A stretch of 64,000 bases of DNA. Source: Chryseobacterium gotjawalense. Its GTDB lineage: Bacteria; Bacteroidota; Bacteroidia; Flavobacteriales; Weeksellaceae. The stretch is taken from positions 1,798,001-1,862,000 of the forward strand of contig NZ_CP124855.1 in NCBI RefSeq assembly GCF_030012525.1, read 5' to 3'. Position numbers and translations under genes: made by a program. Positions 53,102 through 62,157 of the stretch are shown piece after piece; position 1 is the stretch's first letter; each line of letters starts with the position of its first letter. The notes beneath the pieces were generated by a model. It worked only from the letters and a program-made list of their open reading frames with translations, ran no database searches and was not told the DNA's origin.

Positions 53102-53854
53102 ATGCCCGAAGTTTCCATCATTACACCGTGCTATAATTCTGCAAATTTCTTAGAAGAAACCATTCAGTCAGTGCTTAATCAAAAATTTACTGATTGGGAA
53201 TGGCTGATTACAGATGATGGTTCATCGGATGATTCTGTGAAAATGATTAAGGAAATTAATGATTCCCGAATTATCCTAACCGTCGCAAAAAGAAATGGTG
53301 GCGCGGGTCCTGCCCGAAATTTATCTTTAGAAAAAGCCACAGGAAAATTCATTACTTTTTTAGATGCTGATGATTATTGGGAACCGAACTTTTTAGAGGA
53401 AATGGTTTCTTTTATGAAAAAAGAAAAAGCCGAACTCGCCTATTCCAATTATGCGAGATGTGATAAGAATTTGAATCCTAAAATAGCAGATTTTCAAGCG
53501 GACAAAGAGGTTACTTTTGATAACCTGTTAAAAACCTGTCGCTTATCTTTATTAAGTTCAATGTACGACTCTGAAAGAGTGGGCAAAGAATTTTTTCCGG
53601 CCGGAAGCAAACGGGAAGATCACGTGATGTGGCTGAATTTATTAAAAAAAATCCCAGTCGGGAAACCGCTTCCGAAAACGATGGCCAAATACAGAATGCA
53701 CGCAAGCAGCATTTCCAGAAAAAAGACCAATATCATGAAAGACCAATATCTGGTGTATAAAGATTATATGCATTTTTCTACCCTAAAATCCTGGTATTAT
53801 ACTGCAAATTGGGCGTTAAATGGTTTTATGAAATACTCTAAATTTTTTAATTAA
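53102..53854 (+). CDS. Family 2 glycosyltransferase
   Basis: 250 residues of the GT-A fold. The N-terminal nucleotide-binding motif is VSIITPCYNSANFLEETIQS, followed by ITDDGSSDDS, and the DxD-type motif is FLDADDYWEP near residue 97. The RKTN-containing C-terminus is typical of small surface-sugar transferases. The acceptor is unknown; LPS or another surface glycan is likely, since waaA is near. Its stop overlaps the ATG of the next gene by one base. Confidence 0.93.
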   Translation: MPEVSIITPCYNSANFLEETIQSVLNQKFTDWEWLITDDGSSDDSVKMIKEINDSRIILTVAKRNGGAGPARNLSLEKATGKFITFLDADDYWEPNFLEEMVSFMKKEKAELAYSNYARCDKNLNPKIADFQADKEVTFDNLLKTCRLSLLSSMYDSERVGKEFFPAGSKREDHVMWLNLLKKIPVGKPLPKTMAKYRMHASSISRKKTNIMKDQYLVYKDYMHFSTLKSWYYTANWALNGFMKYSKFFN

Positions 53855-54465
53855 TGGAATATTCGAAAGAATTTAAAGAGGCAATTTCAAATTTTACCTC
53901 TCAGGAAAAAGATAAATTGATTATTCGTTTGCTGAAAAAAGATAGGATTTTATCACATCGGCTTTATTTCGAATTAATCGATCCGGAAACGGCAGATGAT
54001 AAACGGAATCAAATGGAGGCTTTAGTTAAAGAAGAAGTTTCAATTGCTGCGAAAAAATTCGGACGAACCAAATATTTCCTGCCCGCAATTCGAAAAGTGA
54101 GTGCAAAAATAACGGAACATGTAAAAATTACGACGGATAAATTCGGCGAAGTTTCTTTAACGCTTTTATTAGTGAGTGAAACATTAAAACACGCCCCAAA
54201 AACCGGTGATCATTACAAATTATACATTTATCTCCTCAATAAAATTTTCCGCTCTTTCGTTTTAACTAAAAAATTAGATCCTGATTATTATTTAGATTTA
54301 CGGGAAATTTTTGAAGAGGTTCATCAGCAAATTGTAAAAAATAAAAGCCTGGAAGATCTCACTTTACACAACGGACTATTTCTAAGTTGGTTCGATCCGG
54401 AAAACATTCCTGACCAAATTGATTTAATTCTGAAAGGAATCAAGGCAGAAGGATTATTGCGCTGA
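53854..54465 (+). CDS. Hypothetical alpha-helical protein, coupled to the glycosyltransferase
   Basis: 203 residues, mostly charged and helical, without signal peptide or membrane segment, so cytosolic. 'TDKFGEVSLTLLLVSETLKHAPKTGDHYKLYIYLLNKI' is the most conserved-looking region. I do not recognise the family. The one-base overlap (TAATGG context) with the glycosyltransferase points to a shared role or balanced expression. It converges on waaA with only 13 bp between. Confidence 0.7.
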   Translation: MEYSKEFKEAISNFTSQEKDKLIIRLLKKDRILSHRLYFELIDPETADDKRNQMEALVKEEVSIAAKKFGRTKYFLPAIRKVSAKITEHVKITTDKFGEVSLTLLLVSETLKHAPKTGDHYKLYIYLLNKIFRSFVLTKKLDPDYYLDLREIFEEVHQQIVKNKSLEDLTLHNGLFLSWFDPENIPDQIDLILKGIKAEGLLR

Positions 54466-54478
54466 GAAAAATTTTACG

Positions 54479-55729
54479 CTACTGTTTAAGCTGATGCTTT
54501 TTCACAATTTGTTCAAGGATAATTTCTGAAGCAACCGGCTGTTCTTCAATAAAATTCCGGGCATTATTTCCCATCTTTTTTAAACCGGCATCATCTTTTA
54601 ATAAACCTAGTAAATAAGGAGCAGCAAAAAATTCGTCTTCAAAAGATTGCCCACCATTTCTGGCGATGAGTTCGTCAGCTTCCGGATTTTTCGTGTATTG
54701 ATTTCCAAAGAAAACAGGAATTCCGAAAGTGGCTGCTTCTAAAATATTGTGAAGCCCTTTTGAATGAAAACCACCGCCAACTACCGCTAAATCACCATAA
54801 GAATATAATTTGGAAAGCAATCCGATACAATCGATAATCAGCACTTTTACATTTAAGAAACGTACAGATTCTTTGTCTGTAATCTGGGAATAAAGAATTG
54901 CCGCCGGAAATAATGTTTTCAAATGAGCGACCCTTTTTAAATCGTGAGGTGCGATAATTAACTTCACGTCTTTATTTTTTGAAGCGATAATTTCTGCCAG
55001 CCGTTCTTCCGCTTCCCAGGAACTTCCAAAAACAATCGTTTTGTGACCTTGTGTAAACTCCGTGATAAAATCCACTGAATTATCTCTCTCACGCAGCTTG
55101 CGAACCCTGTCGTACCGGGTATCTCCTGTGGTCATAGAATTCCTCAAGCCAATTCCTTTTGCCAGCGCAGTTGAATGTCTGGTTTGATGAAAAAAGAAAT
55201 CCACATTTTTTTTCAGCTGTTTTGCAAACCAACCTCCATAGGCTTTAAAGAAAATTTGTGTTTCATAAAACAACGCCGAGACAACGTATATTTCTGCTCC
55301 CTGCTTTTTCAGTTCATCTAAAAGATGATACCAATAATCATATTTTACGGTAAAGAAAATAGCTGTTTTAAAATTTGAAGTAAACTCTTTCACCCATTTC
55401 TCAGTATCAAACGGAAGATAACAAACCACGTCGGCAACTGTATCTTTTTTAATGACGTTCTCGTAACCCGATGGTGAGAAAAAGGTAATTAAAATTTTAT
55501 GATCAGGATATTGATCCTTCAGTTTTTCCAGGACAGGAAGTCCCTGTTCGTATTCTCCCAAACTCGCGGCATGCATCCAGATTACCTGATCTTCAGGAGA
55601 AAACTTAGCCTTCACCAGATCACAACTCTGCCTTCTTCCAGCCAAACCTTTCTTTAATTTATAATTAAAAACGGCTCCAATTCTCATGAAGGAAATCAGC
55701 AAACGGATGAAAAGGTTGTAAAAAAACAT
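54479..55729 (-). CDS. waaA: 3-deoxy-D-manno-octulosonic acid (Kdo) transferase
   Basis: Adds Kdo to lipid A precursor at the inner membrane (GT30). 416 residues with an N-terminal hydrophobic anchor and the acceptor-side catalytic Glu in HAASLGEYEQGLPV. 'FGSSWEAEERL' and the CMP-Kdo-binding 'VVGGGFHSKGLHNILEAATFGIPVFFGNQYTKNPEA' (Rossmann C-domain with the E of NILEAA) are typical. This confirms a Kdo-containing LPS. One-base overlap with the upstream membrane protein gene. Confidence 0.95.
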   Translation of the reverse strand: MFFYNLFIRLLISFMRIGAVFNYKLKKGLAGRRQSCDLVKAKFSPEDQVIWMHAASLGEYEQGLPVLEKLKDQYPDHKILITFFSPSGYENVIKKDTVADVVCYLPFDTEKWVKEFTSNFKTAIFFTVKYDYWYHLLDELKKQGAEIYVVSALFYETQIFFKAYGGWFAKQLKKNVDFFFHQTRHSTALAKGIGLRNSMTTGDTRYDRVRKLRERDNSVDFITEFTQGHKTIVFGSSWEAEERLAEIIASKNKDVKLIIAPHDLKRVAHLKTLFPAAILYSQITDKESVRFLNVKVLIIDCIGLLSKLYSYGDLAVVGGGFHSKGLHNILEAATFGIPVFFGNQYTKNPEADELIARNGGQSFEDEFFAAPYLLGLLKDDAGLKKMGNNARNFIEEQPVASEIILEQIVKKHQLKQ

Positions 55730-56214
55730 TAATGGGTAAGGTTTTGCGAACCGGTTCTTTTAGCAATCCGAACAGAATAAATCACCATGGTGATTACTCC
55801 TAAAAAAAGAACAACGATTAGATAATTGTTAATTGGGCTTAAAGCATCATTTTCGCCTAATCCAATAGAGATACATTCGTAAGTAATGACCGTTAAAAGC
55901 AACATGATTATCAGCTGAAAAACGCTCAGCGTTCTCTCTGCCTTTCGGGTCTCCTTTTTATTGTTATTAGGCATTTTCAATAAAAGAGAATTGATGATTT
56001 TCGTGAGGTAAAAATTCAGTAAATAAATAAAAGAAGCAACTGCTGCAAAAAGCCAGATCAGTATCCGAGGCACAAAAAAGCTCGGTTTTTCATCCCACCC
56101 TAAATGCACAGGAACTGACACAGGCAAACTTCGAAAATTCATAAAAATATAATCCCAGATGAAAATCAACAGACAAAAAGCGATAATTTGCAGATAAAAG
56201 GGTAGTTTTTTCAT
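55729..56214 (-). CDS. Membrane protein with DUF1648-like N-terminus
   Basis: 161 residues with four hydrophobic segments (about 8-26, 48-68, 95-115, 130-150). The N-terminal SLPVSVPVHLGWDEKPSFF resembles DUF1648/SdpI-type 'lP..vP.Hf...G.p' motifs. Function unknown. Its stop codon overlaps the waaA ATG by one base. Confidence 0.65.
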   Translation of the reverse strand: MKKLPFYLQIIAFCLLIFIWDYIFMNFRSLPVSVPVHLGWDEKPSFFVPRILIWLFAAVASFIYLLNFYLTKIINSLLLKMPNNNKKETRKAERTLSVFQLIIMLLLTVITYECISIGLGENDALSPINNYLIVVLFLGVITMVIYSVRIAKRTGSQNLTH

Positions 56215-56262
56215 GATGATTAAAAATAAATAGCGAGCCCTAAATTAAGAATTATATTTTTT

Positions 56263-56973
56263 TTAAAAAATACTGCGCAAAAACCGAAGTTTATGCGTGT
56301 GTTTATTCAATTCTTTATTAAAAATTCCGGTGGAATCCAGCGAATCGATTCTTACTTTTCCGTAGGCATGAATTATTTCCTGATTATCGAGCATCATTCC
56401 AACATGAGAAATTTTTCCTTCAGCATTTTCAAAAAAGGCTAAATCTCCGGGTTTACTTTCTTCTACGAAACTTAAAACCTCTCCTATTTCCGATTGGTGC
56501 TGAGCTTCTCTTGGAAGGGAAATTCCGTGAACTTTATAAATAAGCTGTACAAATCCGCTACAATCGGTACCGAAAAAACTTCTGCCACGCCAGAGATAAG
56601 GCACATTTAGAAATTGCTTAGCCGTTTCCGAAATAGTTTCGACCTTTAAAAATGAAGGTTTTGCATTATCAGAATTCACTTCACTTCCTATCGACAATAA
56701 GATTGCCCCTTGCGAAGTGTTATACATCTGAACGGTATTCAGAACCAGTTCCGTTTTTCTTTGAAGGAAATATTCCTCGGAAATATCAGAAATCTGCTGT
56801 GCATCAATCCAACCTTCATAACCATCAAAATCCATTTTAACTTTGACGAACTTTCCTGTACTTTCAAGAATATCAAACGTCTCGCCGTAAAGAAGCTGCG
56901 AAGTCATTTCTGACTGATGAGATTGTTCAGCGCGAATTGCCGCCACCGAAACCGTACAAATTCCTTTGTTCAT
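56263..56973 (-). CDS. NlpC/P60 (C40) family cell-wall peptidase with SH3 domain
   Basis: 236 residues. An SH3-like domain at 1-75 (GYEGWIDAQQISDIS) probably binds peptidoglycan. The NlpC/P60 domain at about 110-236 has the catalytic Cys in GTDCSGFVQLIY, His in GKISHVGMML, and a third residue (His) in IIHAYGKV. It cleaves stem peptides, usually D-Glu-diamino-acid bonds. There is no evident signal peptide, so it may be cytoplasmic (peptide recycling) or exported by another route. 16 bp after the O-methyltransferase gene. Confidence 0.9.
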   Translation of the reverse strand: MNKGICTVSVAAIRAEQSHQSEMTSQLLYGETFDILESTGKFVKVKMDFDGYEGWIDAQQISDISEEYFLQRKTELVLNTVQMYNTSQGAILLSIGSEVNSDNAKPSFLKVETISETAKQFLNVPYLWRGRSFFGTDCSGFVQLIYKVHGISLPREAQHQSEIGEVLSFVEESKPGDLAFFENAEGKISHVGMMLDNQEIIHAYGKVRIDSLDSTGIFNKELNKHTHKLRFLRSIF

Positions 56974-56989
56974 CGTTATTCCTAAAGTT

Positions 56990-57637
56990 TTATTTTTTTC
57001 TGATTAAGTGAAGTCCGTCCCGCAAAGGTAAAATAACATTTTCGAAATTCTCATCTTTTGAAACCATGTCATTCAGTTCTTTTATTATTTGAGTTGATTT
57101 TTGTTTTGGATGTTCTTCTAAAACCTTTCCATACCACAAAACATTGTCAAACAAAATAACCGCACCTGATTTTATTTTTTGCTTTATTAAATTAAAATAT
57201 TCCACATAATTTTCTTTGTCAGCATCGATGAAAACGAAATCGAAAATGGCATCCGTTTCTTCCAAAAAAACTTTGGCATCTTTTAACTGAAAATCGATCT
57301 GACCGGCAAATTCACTTTCATTAAAATATTTTCTCGGTAAATAAGCCAATTCTTCATTAATATCTAAAGTGGTTATTTTTCCCTCCGGTGATAAACCTTC
57401 TGCCAGACACAAAGTCGCATAACCGGTAAAAGTTCCGATTTCCAGAATGTTTTTCGGCTGCAACATCTTCGACAAAAGCGCCAGAAACCTTCCCTGCAAA
57501 TAACCGGAAATCATGTGGGGCTGCGTAGTTTTCTGAAAAGTTTCTTTTCGTAACCTTTTCAGAATATCGGGCTCTGCCGAGGTGTGGCTCTCTAAATAGC
57601 GGTCCATTTCGGGACAATTTTCTTCAAAAAAACTCAT
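56990..57637 (-). CDS. Class I SAM-dependent O-methyltransferase (family 3)
   Basis: 215 residues. SAM motif I is LEIGTFTGYATLCLAEGL, 'TTLDINEE' follows, and the metal-binding DxD region is FVFIDADKENYVEYF, with NVLWYGKV after it. This pattern fits the catechol O-methyltransferase-like family 3. Substrate unknown. 16 bp before the NlpC/P60 gene, so co-transcribed. Confidence 0.92.
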   Translation of the reverse strand: MSFFEENCPEMDRYLESHTSAEPDILKRLRKETFQKTTQPHMISGYLQGRFLALLSKMLQPKNILEIGTFTGYATLCLAEGLSPEGKITTLDINEELAYLPRKYFNESEFAGQIDFQLKDAKVFLEETDAIFDFVFIDADKENYVEYFNLIKQKIKSGAVILFDNVLWYGKVLEEHPKQKSTQIIKELNDMVSKDENFENVILPLRDGLHLIRKK

Positions 57638-57676
57638 TGGGTATTAATTTAATTCAAATTTAAGCATTTAAAATAA

Positions 57677-57709
57677 AAGCGCTGCTAGAGCTTGAAGCTC
57701 TAACAGCGC
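57677..57709 (-). terminator. Intrinsic terminator of the OmpA gene
   Basis: A long stem AGCGCTG...AGAGCTT / AAGCTCT...CAGCGCT with one mismatch, followed on the minus strand by TTTTATTTT. It lies 24 nt after the OmpA stop and separates it from the methyltransferase unit. Confidence 0.8.
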
Positions 57710-57732
57710 TAAAAATATATCCTGAAATTTAT

Positions 57733-58569
57733 TTAGTTTTTTACTGGAGCAATATCCATTAACTTCATAAATTCATCTAATTTAGGCATGATGATAATTT
57801 CTGTTCTTCTGTTCTCCGCTCTTCCGGAAACAGATGCGTTGGTGGTTTTCGGGTTATACTCGCTTCGTCCGCCAGCCGTAATTCTCGCTGGATTTACACC
57901 AAATTTTGTCTGAAGAACTTTCGCCATTGATGTTGCTCTCAACGCTGATAAATCCCAGTTATCTTTTGGTAAATTATTAGAACTTAATGGAACATTATCC
58001 GTATTTCCTTCGATCAATACAGAATAAGTATCATAATCATTAATCACTTTCGCTACTTTTCCTAACACATCCTGTGCGGCAGGTAAAATGTTATAATCTC
58101 CCGTTTTGTACAACATATTGTCAGACAGAGAAATCATAACCACTCCTTTTAAAACCTTCACCTGAACATCGTTATCTGCGATATTATCCAAAGAACGTTT
58201 CAGTTTGTTTGACAAGGCCAGGTTTAAACTGTCGTTTTTAGAATTGGTAGAAATCAACTGTTTGATGTATTTATTAGAAGAATTAATCTCTCCAATTAAT
58301 TTATCAATGTTCGCAGAACCTTTTCCACTATTTGATAAACACGCATCGAGGGAAGATTTCAAAGCATCGTTTTGTCCTTTTAACAAAGCATTTTCGCTTG
58401 CCAGACCGGAATTAATACCTTTCAAATCCTGAATCTCACGTTGTCTCTCACCAACATTGGTAATACACTGGTTGTAATTTGTATTCAATGCATCAAACTG
58501 CTTCTTGCTTACACAAGAAGTCATCAATACTGCCATTCCCAAAACGGCTCCTATTTTTCCAATATTCAT
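57733..58569 (-). CDS. OmpA family lipoprotein
   Basis: 278 residues. Lipobox LMTSC (Cys19), a predicted coiled coil at about 30-115 with a Cys in each of two segments, and an OmpA-like peptidoglycan-binding domain at ~150-270: IEGNTDNVPLSS, LSALRATSMAKVL, RITAGGRSEYNP, GRAENRRTEIII. The Asp and Arg that hold the diaminopimelate of peptidoglycan are present. It anchors the outer membrane to the wall. A TATTTTTG box (58589-58596) precedes it. Confidence 0.93.
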   Translation of the reverse strand: MNIGKIGAVLGMAVLMTSCVSKKQFDALNTNYNQCITNVGERQREIQDLKGINSGLASENALLKGQNDALKSSLDACLSNSGKGSANIDKLIGEINSSNKYIKQLISTNSKNDSLNLALSNKLKRSLDNIADNDVQVKVLKGVVMISLSDNMLYKTGDYNILPAAQDVLGKVAKVINDYDTYSVLIEGNTDNVPLSSNNLPKDNWDLSALRATSMAKVLQTKFGVNPARITAGGRSEYNPKTTNASVSGRAENRRTEIIIMPKLDEFMKLMDIAPVKN

Positions 58570-58621
58570 AATAATCTTTTTGTTCGTTCAAAAATAGAGA
58601 ATTCATTTTGAACAGAAGAAT

Positions 58622-58629
58622 TATCTTTG
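58622..58629 (+). promoter_or_regulatory. tilS promoter -7 box (TATCTTTG)
   Basis: TATCTTTG, 29 nt before the tilS TTG start; it is divergent from the OmpA box at 58589-58596 (minus strand TATTTTTG). Confidence 0.45.
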
Positions 58630-58658
58630 CTAAATATTCCTTAAAAAATCCTTAAAAA

Positions 58659-59960
58659 TTGATTAACCCAAAGACTTTTCAGCACGCTTTACATGAACTC
58701 TCCGCTGATTACAGGAATGCATATTTTCTACTTGCAGTTAGTGGTGGCGCTGATTCTATGGTGTTGCTCCATTTATTTAGATTGTCGGATTTGAAATTTC
58801 AAGTCGCTCATATTAACTATAAACTGCGCGGAAGCGATTCTGATGAAGATCAAAAGTTAGTACAGGAATTTTGTAAAAAGCACACTATTCCTTTTCATCT
58901 TTATGAAGTTTCCGAAAAAGACAACCGGCCCAAAAATTCGATACAGGATTGGGCGAGAAATATTCGGTATGATTTCTTTCGAAAAATTCAACAGGATCAA
59001 AAACTGGACTTTATTGTCACCGCACATCATCTGAATGATCAACTCGAAACTTTCATCATCAATCTTTCAAAAGCATCCGGAATTAAAGGATTAAGTGGAA
59101 TTCCTGCGAATGACCATAATATTTTACGTCCTCTTCTTGGTTTTTCTAAACAAGAAATTTATGATTTTGCTAAAGAAAACAAGATTGAATTCCGGGAAGA
59201 TTTATCCAATCAAAAAAATGATTACTTAAGGAATAAAATCCGAAACGAAACCGTGCCACAACTGCTGCAAGTCAATGAAAATTTTCTGGAAAACTTTGGA
59301 AAGAGCATTTCATATCTCAATCAATCCAAAAATTTCATTGAAGAACAAATTTCAGAAATCGAAAAAGAAATTATCATTCATCAGGAGGATTATTTAATAA
59401 TGAAGAAAGATCTCTTTTTTAATCAAAGTGATTTTGTCCGGTTTGAAATTCTGCGGAAATATGGCTTTAATGATAGTAAAGAAATTGAAAAAATCCGAAA
59501 AGCAAAAACCGGTAAGAAATTTATTTCCAGTGAATATCAGCTTGTCATCGACCGTGAAATCTTAATTTTAAAAAAGATTGTAAATGAAATAGAAACATTG
59601 GATAAGGAAGAAATTATTTTGACTTTAAATGATGAAAACCAAATCCTGATTCCCGACCCGGTTCTTTCAGAAATTAATGAATTTGGGAAATTGGACTGGA
59701 AATTTAATGCTGCAAAAATCCTATTTCCTTTAAAGTTAAGACGAAAAAAGGAAGGCGATTTATTCCATCCAATCGGAATGATAGGCAAAAAGAAGATCTC
59801 AAAATTTTTTAAGGATGAAAAAATCCCTATTTTAGCCCAGCAAAAAATCTGGCTTTTGTGCGATGGAGAAGATCATATTTTAGGAGTGCTCCCGTTGCGC
59901 CAGGACCGAAGATTTGCAGCATCCAAAGAAAGCCCAGAAATCATAAAAGTAAAATCATAG
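58659..59960 (+). CDS. tilS: tRNA(Ile)-lysidine synthetase
   Basis: Converts C34 of tRNA-Ile(CAU) to lysidine so that it reads AUA. 433 residues. The N-terminal PP-loop ATPase is LLAVSGGADSMVLLHL (about 27-42); 'VAHINYKLRG' and 'TAHHLNDQLETFIINL' are conserved TilS blocks, and the C-terminal lysidine-tRNA domain includes 'FHPIGMIGKKKISKFFKDEKIP'. The start is TTG at 58659; no suitable ATG is near. Confidence 0.95.
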   Translation: MINPKTFQHALHELSADYRNAYFLLAVSGGADSMVLLHLFRLSDLKFQVAHINYKLRGSDSDEDQKLVQEFCKKHTIPFHLYEVSEKDNRPKNSIQDWARNIRYDFFRKIQQDQKLDFIVTAHHLNDQLETFIINLSKASGIKGLSGIPANDHNILRPLLGFSKQEIYDFAKENKIEFREDLSNQKNDYLRNKIRNETVPQLLQVNENFLENFGKSISYLNQSKNFIEEQISEIEKEIIIHQEDYLIMKKDLFFNQSDFVRFEILRKYGFNDSKEIEKIRKAKTGKKFISSEYQLVIDREILILKKIVNEIETLDKEEIILTLNDENQILIPDPVLSEINEFGKLDWKFNAAKILFPLKLRRKKEGDLFHPIGMIGKKKISKFFKDEKIPILAQQKIWLLCDGEDHILGVLPLRQDRRFAASKESPEIIKVKS

Positions 59961-60000
59961 TGTTCGGCAAAGCAAACGGACCGAAAAAGTAAAGTGAAAA

Positions 60001-62073
60001 ATGAAATTTAAAAATTGGTTTATCCTCATCGTCCTTTTCCTTTTTCAAGGAATTAGCGCACAAATAAAAGATCCTGTAAAATTCAAATACCAAATTAACT
60101 CATTACCAAATAATGAATATGAAGCCGTTTTAACCGCCACAATCGATAAAAACTGGCATATTTACTCCAAAGATTTACCGCCGGATTCCGGGATTCCTAC
60201 CGAAATGAAACTCAGTTCCAAAGACGGGATCAACCTCATCGGGAAAGTCGTAGAAGTAGGTAAAAAGCACGATGAATTTTCGGAAGCTTTCGGCGCTCAA
60301 ATCGTTTATTATTCTGACAAGGTTTTATTCAAACAGAAATTTGCACTTAAAAACAATGGAAAACCTGCAAATATCGTTGCAGAAATAACCTATCAAACCT
60401 GCAACGACCGCGTATGTCTTGCGCCGAACACTTTAGAATTTGAGCAAAAAATCACTCCCATTGCGGCGACCGAAACAGTAAGTACGACCGAAGAAATCAT
60501 CGCTACTACCATTACCGGCAAAAATAAAGACAGCATCCAAACTACTGAAATTCAGGAAACAACAATTACCACTCCAATTCCAGCAGTTCAGGAAGGTTTA
60601 AAAGTAGCCTCTATTGATTTCGCAAATCCGCAAACAGATTGTGGAATTGTTCAGGAAAGAAACTCAGAAAATTTCTGGACGTATTTGTTATTAGGATTCT
60701 TCGGAGGATTAATCGCATTGTTGACGCCGTGCGTTTTTCCAATGATTCCATTAACTGTTTCTTTCTTTACTAAAGGTTCAAAAGACAAAGCAAAAGGAAA
60801 AAGAGATGCCTTTATTTACGGATTTTTCATCCTCTTGATTTTTGTTTTATTAAGTGTGCCGTTTCATATTATTGACGGAATTGCCGGAAATGTTTTCAAT
60901 CAAATTTCCACAAGTGTTTGGTTGAATATTGTGTTCTTCATCATCTTTCTGTTTTTCGCCGGAAGTTTCTTCGGCTACTATGACCTAACGTTGCCAAGTT
61001 CGATTGCCAATAAATCTTCGAAAGCAGAAGATGCCGGCGGAATTATCGGAATCTTCTTCATGGCTTTAACTTTGGTCATCGTTTCATTTTCATGTACAGG
61101 ACCCATTTTAGGAAGTTTATTGGGAAGTTCGCTTACCGGTTCGGCAAATATTCCGATGTTACTGACTTTTGCACTTGCAGGATTTGGATTTTCATGGGCA
61201 ATTGTTTTTGGATTGCTGGCTTTGTTTCCACAGGCTTTGCAAAGTTTACCAAAATCGGGAGGCTGGATGAATACGGTGAAAGTTGTTTTAGGCTTCATCG
61301 AATTAGGCTTAGCTTTAAAATTCTTATCAAAAGCAGATTTGGTTTCCAAAACATTCTTCCTGAAAAGAGAATTATTTATTGTGATCTGGATTCTGATTTC
61401 AATCGGTTTAGTTCTTTATTTATTCGGGAAAATCAAATTTCCACATGATGATAAAAAAGCTAAAATTTCGATGACCAGAAAAGTGATCGGCGTTTTAGGA
61501 ATCGGATTTATCATTTATTTAATTCAGGGATTATTCCCGGGAGAAAGACCGAAGTTGCAATACCTAAGTGGGATTTTGCCTCCAATCAATGTGAGTTATC
61601 TCCATGATGAAAAAGACGGAATTTTAGGAATGCATCCGGAACATGATTATTTCAAAGCCATCGAAATTGCGAAAAAAGAAAACAAACCTTTGTTAATCGA
61701 CTTTACAGGTTACGGTTGCGAAAACTGCCGTAAAATGGAGGAATTCGTCTGGAGCGAACCAGATATTTTACCGATTTTGCAAAACGAAGTAATATTAGCC
61801 TCTTTATATGTTGATGATAAAGAAGCGCTTCCAGAAAGCGAGCAAACCTCAGTTGACATGGGGAACGGACAAAAGAAAAAAGTGAAAACGATTGGTGATA
61901 AATGGAGTTTGTTCCAGCAGATCAACTTTAATAATAATTCGCAGCCGCATTATGTTTTGGTAACTCCTGACGGAAAAGTAATCAACACACCTGTTTCCGG
62001 ATATATGCCGAAAGAGGATTTCAAAGCCTTCCTGGAATGTGGGATTGCATATTTTAAGACGAAGAAAAAATAG
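60001..62073 (+). CDS. dsbD: Thiol:disulfide interchange protein DsbD
   Basis: Carries electrons from cytosolic thioredoxin to the periplasm. 690 residues: a signal peptide (ends ISAQ), an N-terminal DsbD alpha domain at about 25-150 with its Cys pair in TCNDRVCLAP, a membrane domain at ~225-510 with the redox Cys in LLTPCVFPMIPLT and SFSCTGPILGSLLG, and a C-terminal thioredoxin domain with the CxxC site in YGCENCRKMEEF. All three Cys pairs are kept, so the relay should be complete. 40 bp after tilS, and ended by a terminator. Confidence 0.95.
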   Translation: MKFKNWFILIVLFLFQGISAQIKDPVKFKYQINSLPNNEYEAVLTATIDKNWHIYSKDLPPDSGIPTEMKLSSKDGINLIGKVVEVGKKHDEFSEAFGAQIVYYSDKVLFKQKFALKNNGKPANIVAEITYQTCNDRVCLAPNTLEFEQKITPIAATETVSTTEEIIATTITGKNKDSIQTTEIQETTITTPIPAVQEGLKVASIDFANPQTDCGIVQERNSENFWTYLLLGFFGGLIALLTPCVFPMIPLTVSFFTKGSKDKAKGKRDAFIYGFFILLIFVLLSVPFHIIDGIAGNVFNQISTSVWLNIVFFIIFLFFAGSFFGYYDLTLPSSIANKSSKAEDAGGIIGIFFMALTLVIVSFSCTGPILGSLLGSSLTGSANIPMLLTFALAGFGFSWAIVFGLLALFPQALQSLPKSGGWMNTVKVVLGFIELGLALKFLSKADLVSKTFFLKRELFIVIWILISIGLVLYLFGKIKFPHDDKKAKISMTRKVIGVLGIGFIIYLIQGLFPGERPKLQYLSGILPPINVSYLHDEKDGILGMHPEHDYFKAIEIAKKENKPLLIDFTGYGCENCRKMEEFVWSEPDILPILQNEVILASLYVDDKEALPESEQTSVDMGNGQKKKVKTIGDKWSLFQQINFNNNSQPHYVLVTPDGKVINTPVSGYMPKEDFKAFLECGIAYFKTKKK

Positions 62074-62125
62074 ACTTATAGACGAAGAGAGAATAGATAA
62101 TAGACCTTTAGTCTTGATATAAAAG

Positions 62126-62157
62126 TAACCGGCAGTGATTGTCGGTTATTTTTTTTA
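62126..62157 (+). terminator. Intrinsic terminator of dsbD
   Basis: TAACCGGCA / TGTCGGTTA stem, five-base loop, then a run of eight T, about 50 nt after dsbD. Confidence 0.8.
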